Origin: Durusdinium trenchii
Taxonomy: Eukaryota; Sar; Dinophyceae; Suessiales; Symbiodiniaceae
NCBI GenBank assembly: GCA_963970005.1
Contig: CAXAMN010001447.1
Span: forward strand, 408,079 to 472,078
Reading direction: 5' to 3'
Length of the DNA: 64,000 nt
Below, one piece after another: positions 37,324 through 44,491 of the stretch. Made by a program: the position numbers and the translations under genes. The notes under the pieces are model-generated. The model worked only from the letters and a program-made list of their open reading frames with translations, was not told where the DNA came from and ran no database searches. Every line of letters begins with the position of its first letter. Position 1 is the stretch's first letter.

Positions 37324-38771
37324 ACCCAGCGTGGGTCGTGGAAAGTGAAGAGGGTCTTGTATGTGTTGTTCTCTAATGGTACTGCCGCTTCAACCCCCTT
37401 GGACCAGTTTGCAAAGGCTGCGTTGATGTCATCTTCTGTGTCAAGGTTCAACTTAGGTTGACTGCGAGTTCTCACCCTGGCATAATGCTTGGAAAGAATT
37501 TCTCCTTTAAGAGGAATCTCTCCGCAACTCTGTGGCATGAACCAATTCCTCAACATGTTTTGGGTGCCTGGGACCCGGAAACGAATGGACAGAGGGCTAT
37601 GATCCGGAAAAACATTAGCTTCTCCGACCCAAATATCCTGTATCCATGGGACCAGGGGTTCATGGATGATGAAACTGTCATTACGTGTGCTGTTACGGCA
37701 GGTAGGCGGGAGTTGCTTATTGAAGGTCATTTGTGCCAGATGGAATGCCTCTTGACATCGAATATTCTGAAATGCACGATAAGCTGGAAAATCTCCGACC
37801 GGGTTGTTGAAATCTGCTGCAACAAGAAAGGGTAGATCCGTGGCTGAACATATCTGGTATATTTCTGCTAGCAGATAGTCGCTCTTAGATTTTGCTTCGT
37901 GTGTTTTGCCTGCGAAAAAGTATGCTGTGATCAGCAGTACCTCAACATGTCCAATGACAACTATCTGTTGGGAAACCCGTAATGTTTCTTCCAACCATGC
38001 GGGTAAGCAAATTCTGGGGCGTCTGTGGGGAATGCGAAACAAAGAAGCAGTGCCTAAAGCCGCCCCCCGTTTTGCATTATCGTGAAAAAAGGGGTTGCTT
38101 AATTGTCGTTGACTTGGTACAGGCGGCCCCCATGAGATACGATAATTGGTTGTTTTTAGGAACCGTGTGAATTCCGTCTGGACGGCTGATGTAGCTGATG
38201 TTTCAGCTAGTGAAATACAATCCGAATTCAAATTAACAATATCTTCGTGTCTTTCTGGTATACTTGTAGGATTGAGGATTGTAAAAACAATCTCTTGTGC
38301 CTGGTTGCCTGGTCCCGGATTGGAAGCTTCACCAACACGGCAACCATGAAGAATATTAAAATCATCTTGATGGGAAATGCTTAAAAACATCTGGAAATGT
38401 CTGTGGTGTCGTGGTACGTTTTCAATGTCAAACGAACCCTCCGCGCGAGACCGTCTGAATGGCTTCTCTAGCAAAAGCATGGTCTTTTTCCGGAACGGGT
38501 CTGCTTCGAGATTCGAACCTGGCAGTAGAGTGCATGAATTATACTGGTGACTGCTACGAGTTGGAAAAGCAACACAGGTGCAGGAGATGAAGTGTCGGCA
38601 AAAGCGCAAGGCATTCCGCGTTGCGAACTTTGCAAAAGACATCTCAAAGGCATTGCACCAACTCGGCATAAATTGACTTGCCACTGTGGTACTCGCTCTC
38701 TGTTCTGGTGTTGGACTGAGACGAGTAACAATGGAGCGGCAGGGATGGCTGTTAGACAGGCTATTGCTCAA
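37275..38771 (-). CDS. APE-like endonuclease domain of ORF2
   Basis: A 498-codon frame, open upstream past 38806 with no ATG near its start; the first Met is about 48 codons in. Residues about 1-150 are C-, H- and S-rich and unassigned. At 38310-38345 it encodes GCRVGEASNPGPG, a 2A-like NPGP string. Residues about 165-430 form an endonuclease/exonuclease/phosphatase domain: ILNPTS (Asn), SLAETSAT (catalytic Glu), FLVAADFNNP (Asp-x-Asn), TRNDSFI and FPDHSPLSIRF (the Asp-His pair). Family role: nicks the target DNA so that its 3' end primes reverse transcription. All key residues are present. The frame runs on about 20 codons past the A6 run at 37318-37323, where a -1 shift enters the RT frame. 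Confidence 0.88.
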   Translation of the reverse strand: MSNSLSNSHPCRSIVTRLSPTPEQRASTTVASQFMPSWCNAFEMSFAKFATRNALRFCRHFISCTCVAFPTRSSHQYNSCTLLPGSNLEADPFRKKTMLLLEKPFRRSRAEGSFDIENVPRHHRHFQMFLSISHQDDFNILHGCRVGEASNPGPGNQAQEIVFTILNPTSIPERHEDIVNLNSDCISLAETSATSAVQTEFTRFLKTTNYRISWGPPVPSQRQLSNPFFHDNAKRGAALGTASLFRIPHRRPRICLPAWLEETLRVSQQIVVIGHVEVLLITAYFFAGKTHEAKSKSDYLLAEIYQICSATDLPFLVAADFNNPVGDFPAYRAFQNIRCQEAFHLAQMTFNKQLPPTCRNSTRNDSFIIHEPLVPWIQDIWVGEANVFPDHSPLSIRFRVPGTQNMLRNWFMPQSCGEIPLKGEILSKHYARVRTRSQPKLNLDTEDDINAAFANWSKGVEAAVPLENNTYKTLFTFHDPRWVKNIMADVGLHVMSHM

Positions 38772-38803
38772 TTTACGGCTGCAATGTCCGCATCTAATGA
38801 GTG

Positions 38804-39010
38804 TTAGCCTTCCATGTCTTCGTCCCTCTCTCCACGTTTCCTGGATGTGCCAGTGAGGAGTGCCTTCAAGGATTCGAAGTCCTCTTTGAATCCGCGCTGA
38901 AGTACTTCCTGAGTTTGGCCTAGTGCAGCGGTGAGAGTCGTTTGGAAGGATGTCTTAACCTCCGTTACTTCCTTTCGAACTGCAGCAAACTCATGATGTA
39001 CCTCTTGCGG
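38804..39010 (-). CDS. ORF1 C-terminal coiled coil and genuine stop
   Basis: This 68-codon segment is too short to stand out alone. Read from 39010 it gives PQEVHHEFAAVRKEVTEVK and continues as a heptad-rich helix to a charged tail RKRGERDEDMEG, then TAA at 38804-38806. It directly prolongs the coiled coil begun in the preceding segment if one base is added near 39011. I take the TAA as the real end of ORF1, because charge-rich tails of this kind end proteins and because the endonuclease ORF opens in another frame across this site. Confidence 0.65.
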   Translation of the reverse strand, partial: PQEVHHEFAAVRKEVTEVKTSFQTTLTAALGQTQEVLQRGFKEDFESLKALLTGTSRKRGERDEDMEG

Positions 39011-39630
39011 AGGCCTGCGGTGTCCTTATTCTGTTGGTGGACTGCCTTTTCCAAAGCCGAGATTTGATGCTTCATCGTGTCGATCTCACGCTGTTGCTCC
39101 TGGTGTCCACTCTCACTGCTACGTGTGGTATCTGACTTGCTTGATGCAGAGCTAGCGTTGGTGACTGAGGGTGAAGGCCACCAAGGGTCATTTGACCACA
39201 TGTTCTCTCTAGCCTGTGCCCAGGGATCTGACACCGTCAGTGGATCGATCGGCTCGGGTCCTTTGCGGTCTGTCTTCCACGTTCTTCTGGTCTTGGCGGC
39301 TTGACTGGATGCCGCCAGGACAGTCTGATGATTCTTGCTGTGCTTGGAATCAAGAGGCTTTAGCATAATCGCATTTCTCTTCCACGTGAGGTGCTGTCTT
39401 TCGATCTTCTCTTGTCCAATCAGGAGCCATGTAGAAGAGCTGAGTGCTCGGAGAGGCTTGGCCGGAAGTTTTTCTAATGCGATCCAGGCCTGAATATCTT
39501 CTGCGGTGACCCCTTCAGGGAGTGGAGACACTTTATAAAGATATTCACCTGCGAACTGCTGTGGTTTGGCTTCTCCTGGTTTGAGAGTGTGCCAAGCTGC
39601 ATCGAAATCCTTGGCCCATTTTTGGAAGAC
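38965..39630 (-). CDS. Retroelement ORF1, C-terminal region before the coiled coil
   Basis: Opens with VFQKWAKDFDAAWHTLKPGE immediately after a TAG and continues the central ORF1 region. It contains LPEGVTAEDIQAWIALEKLP, a basic stretch around KTRRTWKTDRKG, then DPWAQARENMWSNDPWWPS and a Ser-rich linker (SSASSKSDTTRSSES). It ends in the start of a coiled coil (EIDTMKHQISALEKAVHQQN). The basic plus Ser-rich plus coiled-coil order is what one expects of an RNA-binding, self-associating ORF1 protein; that is inference. The true frame shifts by -1 at about 39010 (GGCCTCCGCAAG), so the last 15 residues read here are shadow. Confidence 0.68.
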   Translation of the reverse strand, partial: VFQKWAKDFDAAWHTLKPGEAKPQQFAGEYLYKVSPLPEGVTAEDIQAWIALEKLPAKPLRALSSSTWLLIGQEKIERQHLTWKRNAIMLKPLDSKHSKNHQTVLAASSQAAKTRRTWKTDRKGPEPIDPLTVSDPWAQARENMWSNDPWWPSPSVTNASSASSKSDTTRSSESGHQEQQREIDTMKHQISALEKAVHQQNKDTAGLRKRYIMSLLQFERK

Positions 39631-41633
39631 CTAACTACCCCCAAGGCACAATCGAGCTTGTCAGTCTGTGCACGTGCCTCTTCATTGTTGCTTGCATTGG
39701 TCCAGACAATGTTGAATCTCGAATCGGCCAGCGTTGAATGCTCACTCTTGGGGGTGATATAGATGCCATCGGTCCCAGAGCGCTTCAAGACCTGAGTAAG
39801 CATGGATGCGAGAATACGAGCATAAAAGCAAAAACTGTCTGCCTCAGTTGGATCCGTTGCCTGGCGGTTTGCCCTCCAACTTCTACCGACAGGTGCTCCT
39901 GCGATTGCTTCTGATGGAACGATCTGAAGTGCTTTGAACACAGTTTGAATGGGAGATTCGATCAAGTGTGTCCAGGTCTCTTCAGTGCATTCAAGCCTCC
40001 ACACAACAAACATTGCCTTAGTGGACTCAGAGACTTTGGCTCGGGAAACCTTCTGTTGGATAGGGTTCTTGCCTATCGAGTGACAGCAGGCAGCGATGAT
40101 AATCTTCTCATCTGAGCGGGTACGATCCTGCAGGTTTAATCGATTGCAAGATGGATCACGCAGTGGACATTGTGTGCCGGGCACAATTGCCAAAATCTCA
40201 TCAGGCGGGGACTCTCTTGTTTTCTTGGCAAAAGCGACAATGTCAGCAGCCTCAACGAAGGCGATTCCCGGTTCCTGTGGGCCGACTTTTGTCTGCATTT
40301 TGACTTCAGAATCATCTGCCCGACAAAATGTGCCTGGTTCAATGGTTAAATCTGCTGGATTTAGCGAGGACGGCTCAACACCAAAGTTTTTCCATAGTGT
40401 GCGAACCTTTTTCCCACGGTCAGCTTCCAGGTCGTGTCTATCAGGCAATTTGGTACGAGTCTGCTGTGACAGGAGTGCACATTGCTGAGTAAATGCTTCT
40501 TCCTCTGGCAGGGCCAGAACATGTCTGAGTCTGGCAGCCCCGGCCTCCTGATACAACTGAATCACGAATTGCCTTGTGTCGATCGGATCGAATCCTAATT
40601 GGAGAAGTCTTGCTGTGAAATCTTCTTTCAATTTAACCACTGCTTCGGCTTTAGAACCCCCGCCTTCGAGTTGGAACACCAAATGGATGGTTTGCGGTCT
40701 CTGGGCTGTCTGGTCAGTCTGAAGGTAGTGTTGCAGTTTCCACTCCGGGTTCGTTCTCTGGCCTCGGATAATAGTGCGAAGTTCACCACCTGAACCGAAA
40801 AAACGGGCAGCACGGGACCATGCATTGGCGAACACTCCCGACACAGTTGTGGTCGATATCTTACCTTCCCAAATGATGCTGTCCCAAAGTTTGACCCGGA
40901 TCGAAGATCCATCTGTGGCGCACCTAACTTCTTGTTCCAGGAGCCTGATGGTCAAACGTGTCGTCAAAACATTGAGTAGTGCCTGCAAGGTCACCCCTGA
41001 TGCGTTTCGGCACCTTTGAAGACTCAGTTGCACATGTTTAGGACTGGTAATACCGCTGCCTGGATGGGTGTCTAAGACTGTTTTCCAACCCAATGCCCGA
41101 ATGATGTCGCTCCAGCCCAAAATGGTAAACTGGTGCAGTAGCCACAGGGCATGATGCATGGACGTGTCATTTGTGGCTTTATCCATGTCGAGTACCCACG
41201 GTTGCTGCATCATTTTGGAGTGATCGACCTCCACCGGGCCAACCTCTGGCACAACAAACATCACATCTGGCGGTTCCAGTTCCAGGCCAAGAGTCCATCC
41301 TAAATGGTCTTGTCCAATCAATATTTGTTGAAAGTGCGGATTCAGAGCATCAATGACTTCCCCAATGTTTTCAACCTTGTTTCTGGTTAGCACAAATGGG
41401 CCACTCGGTGTGAGAATGCTAATGTAGTCTGAGGATCTACTGGTGAACATGTGCTCTTCGAGTGACAGTGGCCCCATGTCAAAGTTGATGATTTGCATAC
41501 CGTCAGGCGGGGTTGTATCGTCAATGAGCAACGGAACTACTACCTTGGTATCCCCCCTTGGTTGCCACGTGGGCATTGACTGGCAAACGGTAGAGCTGTC
41601 GCAAGATTTCAAGGACCTTGACTTCTTTGGCAA
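39474..41633 (-). CDS. Retroelement ORF1, central region of unknown function
   Basis: The longest ORF1 segment (719 codons as read; the first 20-25 codons are out-of-frame shadow of the preceding segment). No known domain is recognised. It has a mixed alpha/beta look with repeated W and H, no membrane segment, and a Cys pair region CPLRDPSCNRLN. It might act as the nucleic-acid-binding or packaging protein that non-LTR elements need, but nothing in it proves that. Real coding in this frame ends near 39631. Downstream codons in this frame to 39474 are shadow, because the next segment (WAKDFDAAW onward) reads well in the -1 frame immediately after a TAG at 39631-39633. Confidence 0.68.
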   Translation of the reverse strand: MPKKSRSLKSCDSSTVCQSMPTWQPRGDTKVVVPLLIDDTTPPDGMQIINFDMGPLSLEEHMFTSRSSDYISILTPSGPFVLTRNKVENIGEVIDALNPHFQQILIGQDHLGWTLGLELEPPDVMFVVPEVGPVEVDHSKMMQQPWVLDMDKATNDTSMHHALWLLHQFTILGWSDIIRALGWKTVLDTHPGSGITSPKHVQLSLQRCRNASGVTLQALLNVLTTRLTIRLLEQEVRCATDGSSIRVKLWDSIIWEGKISTTTVSGVFANAWSRAARFFGSGGELRTIIRGQRTNPEWKLQHYLQTDQTAQRPQTIHLVFQLEGGGSKAEAVVKLKEDFTARLLQLGFDPIDTRQFVIQLYQEAGAARLRHVLALPEEEAFTQQCALLSQQTRTKLPDRHDLEADRGKKVRTLWKNFGVEPSSLNPADLTIEPGTFCRADDSEVKMQTKVGPQEPGIAFVEAADIVAFAKKTRESPPDEILAIVPGTQCPLRDPSCNRLNLQDRTRSDEKIIIAACCHSIGKNPIQQKVSRAKVSESTKAMFVVWRLECTEETWTHLIESPIQTVFKALQIVPSEAIAGAPVGRSWRANRQATDPTEADSFCFYARILASMLTQVLKRSGTDGIYITPKSEHSTLADSRFNIVWTNASNNEEARAQTDKLDCALGVVRSSKNGPRISMQLGTLSNQEKPNHSSSQVNIFIKCLHSLKGSPQKIFRPGSH

Positions 41634-41931
41634 TGCGAATGACTACGGCCATCTTGTTCTGGTGTATCCTGAGTGTGCTAAAGAAGCTCGTTTCTTCTTC
41701 CCAGCTTGCTGTAGGAGAGACCGGATTACGTTCGATGAGCAACATCTGATGTTCTGTGAGGATTTGTGTTGAGGCATCCTGTGCCTTAAGCCTGTTGCTT
41801 ATCAAATCATCAAGAATCCATGTTGGGAGCTCAGTCCAGTCTATTGATGCCAGCTGTGCCATGCCATTGATCAACCCCAGCAGTGCATGGGGCACTGCAA
41901 CCGCATTACCCAGCAAATGGTAAGCTACCCT
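41521..41931 (-). CDS. Methyltransferase motif X and following linker
   Basis: A short frame starting VAYHLLGNAVAVPHALLGL. GNAVAVP matches motif X (GN-x-VP), the last motif of C5 cytosine methyltransferases, which packs next to motif I in the fold. With this segment, motifs I, IV, VI, VIII and X are all present in correct order over about 1 kb (42885 to 41893) but in three reading frames. Downstream it holds about 110 residues of unassigned linker, including W-E-E-E-T and a basic ILRQLYRLP stretch. The frame is lost at the G6 run in AAGGGGGGAT (plus-strand C6, about 41547-41555). Removing one G joins it smoothly to the next segment as VATKGDTKVVVPLL. Confidence 0.78.
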   Translation of the reverse strand, partial: RVAYHLLGNAVAVPHALLGLINGMAQLASIDWTELPTWILDDLISNRLKAQDASTQILTEHQMLLIERNPVSPTASWEEETSFFSTLRIHQNKMAVVIRIAKEVKVLEILRQLYRLPVNAHVATKGGYQGSSSVAH

Positions 41932-42362
41932 GTGGTCGCACTCCCAAACAACAGCGTGACCTCAGCAATGGACAGGAGACGGATTTTACCGTTGCAAAGG
42001 ACAAATGCCCCCAGAAGTCCCTTCTGGCGTAATGTTTCCGGTGGGAGTTCATGTGACTTCGAATAACTGGCCATGATGCATGGGTGGAAGTCCGTGATGT
42101 TTTTCACTCGGCATTTCCTGATTTGATATAACGTGGTACCCACTCCCTGAGGGAGAAAGCAAGTCTGGAAATACATATCGAATGTTTCAGGACTAAGAGT
42201 TGGTGTAAACTCATGACTTGCATCTGATTCTGGCAGAATGATGGACTGCAGAGTGGGTGGTACCGTTGCTTTCGTCCATGTACCTGGTGACATCTGTTTT
42301 ACCCGGGGGTCTCCGATGCGGACAGCTACAAGCATGAGCCTGGTGCGTGATTGGGCAAAACT
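41925..42362 (-). CDS. Methyltransferase motif VIII and target-recognition segment
   Basis: This frame opens directly after an in-frame TGA at 42363-42365 and begins SFAQSRTRLMLVAVRIGD, a textbook motif VIII (Q-x-R-x-R) of C5 cytosine methyltransferases, at 42340-42362. It therefore continues the preceding segment with a single base missing at the T4 run (plus-strand A4, 42357-42360). The rest, about 130 residues, sits where the target-recognition region and motif IX should lie, which is short for the family. It ends at a TAG (41925-41927) in ACAGGGTAG. One extra G there would lead into the frame carrying motif X. It is not an independent gene. The leading Met at 42335 is internal to motif VIII. 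Confidence 0.82.
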   Translation of the reverse strand, partial: SFAQSRTRLMLVAVRIGDPRVKQMSPGTWTKATVPPTLQSIILPESDASHEFTPTLSPETFDMYFQTCFLPQGVGTTLYQIRKCRVKNITDFHPCIMASYSKSHELPPETLRQKGLLGAFVLCNGKIRLLSIAEVTLLFGSATTG

Positions 42363-44491
42363 TCAAGCAGGTTCAGATTTTCTTTCCAAATGATCTCATA
42401 TCCTGCCCAATGAATGACCGCCAACAGCCAGGGAGCATGTTTGTGTGCAAAAACCGATGCCACTTCTTCTAGACAGAGTACTGCCGGTCGGAGGAAAATG
42501 CATTGGGTCACTGTATAGATGAGAAGGCGACCTTCTTCGGAATCTAGACCCCTTTCTGCACCAGCTCTGCTCCATGGTTGACACGGAGGGGACGCAACTA
42601 GTATATCGATCTGTTCAAAGAGGTGGCACCACCAGCTGTGCTCGATGTTTGCAACAACAGTCAACGGCTCTTTGGGGGGTTCACCAGACTGCCCAAAACC
42701 AATTGCCTGTGCAGCGGACGTAATGGGTGGAAAGTTGGAATGGTTTCTAGCGTGAACCCGAGCAGCGATAATGTCGTTCTCAATCGAGAACACCCCCTTT
42801 ATTGGTAACAGGGCATCCTTCAGGAACTTGGCAGGGAAACTCCATCCGGAAAACCCACCTCCAAAAAACTCTCCAACTCTGATCTGTCCCTCTCCATCAA
42901 AAGCAGCACTGTGCACAGGGAAAATGCCTGCCTGCGGCGCCCTAACGTCGATGATACACTGATTATCAATCCACAGGAGTCGTGCCTCGATAATGTAAAT
43001 TGGCTTGTCTGGTCCTAACATATGCCACACGTGACCTGGCAAAGACAAATGTGCGAAAGTGCTGCGTGCATGGGCGCACTCTGGCCATGAGCAATCCAAG
43101 TCTCCGATATCATGTCGTAAACCTGTGGCAGGGGTGACGATTCTGCAAGCGACCAGTTCTAGTTCATTCCACTTTTGCACGTGAGGTCCTGTTATTGCCT
43201 GGGCTGAAAATGCCTTAGTCTTGCAGGCGCACAGATCTATGACGGGACGATGCGTCCGGACATGTTCTTGTAGGCATTTCCTTGTGTCTGGCTTTAATGG
43301 TGGCAGGGACTGCCCAGGAGACCAGGAGACGTCAGGCCCACCCCCTCTTACGTGTCTATCAACCCATTGTGTCTGTAAGAGGTTCGCAAGGAAAAGCGTT
43401 CGAACTGCAAAAGCCAGGCTTACCAATGCGTTATCTGAAGTGGCATGTCGCCACATCCTAACAGCATGATGTCCTATGTAGCCGAAATCATCGGCCCATG
43501 CGTGTGCCTGCAGTGCATGAACACTCTCTTCGCATGCCGGCATGAATGCAATGTCCATAGCATCGAAACATCCTTGGAGCATTTTGAACCCACACATTGC
43601 CTCTGGACAAACATAAGGAAACAAATGCGCCCTGATCTGGTATGACTGAATGTGCAGGAAATTTGCCAAAGCTCTGAGGAATGCTGGTACTTCATCATGA
43701 TCACTATTGGGGAACCCATAAATGTGAACCCAAACCAAACCGGCATCATACAGAATGTGTACAGCAAACCAATGATGGTGGGCCATGGCCAAGACTCGGT
43801 GTTCCAGGTGATGAGACAAACTGGGTCGTCGATTCGATATCACTTCAAAGACTTCTGTGTCTGGTACCCATATGCAGCATGGTAGCAAATTCACATGGCC
43901 GGTGAAGTGACGACAAATATCGATTGCATGATCAAGTTCGTCTGATGCTGCAAGACCTGGATAGATGCAAAACTCCTGGACTCTGGCTCTAGTTCTCTCA
44001 AGACCTGGGCCACTTTGGGAAAAAGTCATGTTGCTGGTCTCTTCCCCCAAAAACTCAGTCTGGACCCCAACTTTTACCCCCGAATGAAGCTGCTCTGCTT
44101 CCTGCACTTGGACTTGCGTGTCTTCCCTGCTCTCGTGTGTTTGTGTGGCCACTGCCTGCGTCAGCAACTCCTGCTGCTGTTGATGTGGTGGCACGAAAAC
44201 AGACATCGGCTGGCCTGCAGCGCAAATGGATAACGCGTCAAGTCTAGTATGGACACTCGTATTAAATTGGAACAAGTGCGCAAGAAATGCTTGGCGTACT
44301 GTGTAGGCCACTTGCTGGAGGTCAGGATCTGCTTGTGTTCGGGCCCAAGCTTCCACGGATCTGTCAAGTACCCTCGACATGATGCGTTTTCTGTCATCGG
44401 AGAGTCCTTGAAACTCAGCCAGAGTCCTGCTGAAGGTCTGCTGCGAGTGCGAGAGTCCAATCCACCTCCACAGTAGGGACCACCCACACAT
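42326..44491 (-). CDS. Retroelement ORF1, second segment: Ulp1-like domain and N-terminal part of C5 cytosine methyltransferase
   Basis: A 721-codon frame. Residues about 1-110 are helical and Q-rich. Residues about 185-310 carry a Ulp1/C48-like pattern: ASDELDHAI, then HHHWFAVHILYD (about residue 242) and, about 55 residues later, CPEAMCGFKMLQG, matching the His-Trp and Cys-Gly positions of that fold; the usual Asp is not obvious. From about residue 530 a C5 cytosine methyltransferase begins: motif I VGEFFGGGFSGWSF (42840-42885), motif IV ASPPCQPWS with the catalytic Cys (42572-42600), motif VI CLEEV (42459-42482, EEV in place of the usual ENV). The frame fails at GAAGTTTTGCCC (42354-42365), just before motif VIII, which is intact in the -1 frame. 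Family knowledge: the enzyme transfers methyl from S-adenosylmethionine to C5 of cytosine in DNA. Inferred role: marking the element's own copies or the host genome. Confidence 0.85.
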   Translation of the reverse strand: MCGWSLLWRWIGLSHSQQTFSRTLAEFQGLSDDRKRIMSRVLDRSVEAWARTQADPDLQQVAYTVRQAFLAHLFQFNTSVHTRLDALSICAAGQPMSVFVPPHQQQQELLTQAVATQTHESREDTQVQVQEAEQLHSGVKVGVQTEFLGEETSNMTFSQSGPGLERTRARVQEFCIYPGLAASDELDHAIDICRHFTGHVNLLPCCIWVPDTEVFEVISNRRPSLSHHLEHRVLAMAHHHWFAVHILYDAGLVWVHIYGFPNSDHDEVPAFLRALANFLHIQSYQIRAHLFPYVCPEAMCGFKMLQGCFDAMDIAFMPACEESVHALQAHAWADDFGYIGHHAVRMWRHATSDNALVSLAFAVRTLFLANLLQTQWVDRHVRGGGPDVSWSPGQSLPPLKPDTRKCLQEHVRTHRPVIDLCACKTKAFSAQAITGPHVQKWNELELVACRIVTPATGLRHDIGDLDCSWPECAHARSTFAHLSLPGHVWHMLGPDKPIYIIEARLLWIDNQCIIDVRAPQAGIFPVHSAAFDGEGQIRVGEFFGGGFSGWSFPAKFLKDALLPIKGVFSIENDIIAARVHARNHSNFPPITSAAQAIGFGQSGEPPKEPLTVVANIEHSWWCHLFEQIDILVASPPCQPWSRAGAERGLDSEEGRLLIYTVTQCIFLRPAVLCLEEVASVFAHKHAPWLLAVIHWAGYEIIWKENLNLLEVLPNHAPGSCL

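Noticed and set aside
38547-38807. Plus-strand frame with a zinc-finger-like CELCKRH string
   Set aside because: It is antisense to the start of the endonuclease ORF, has no continuation, and a single Cys pair is not a domain.
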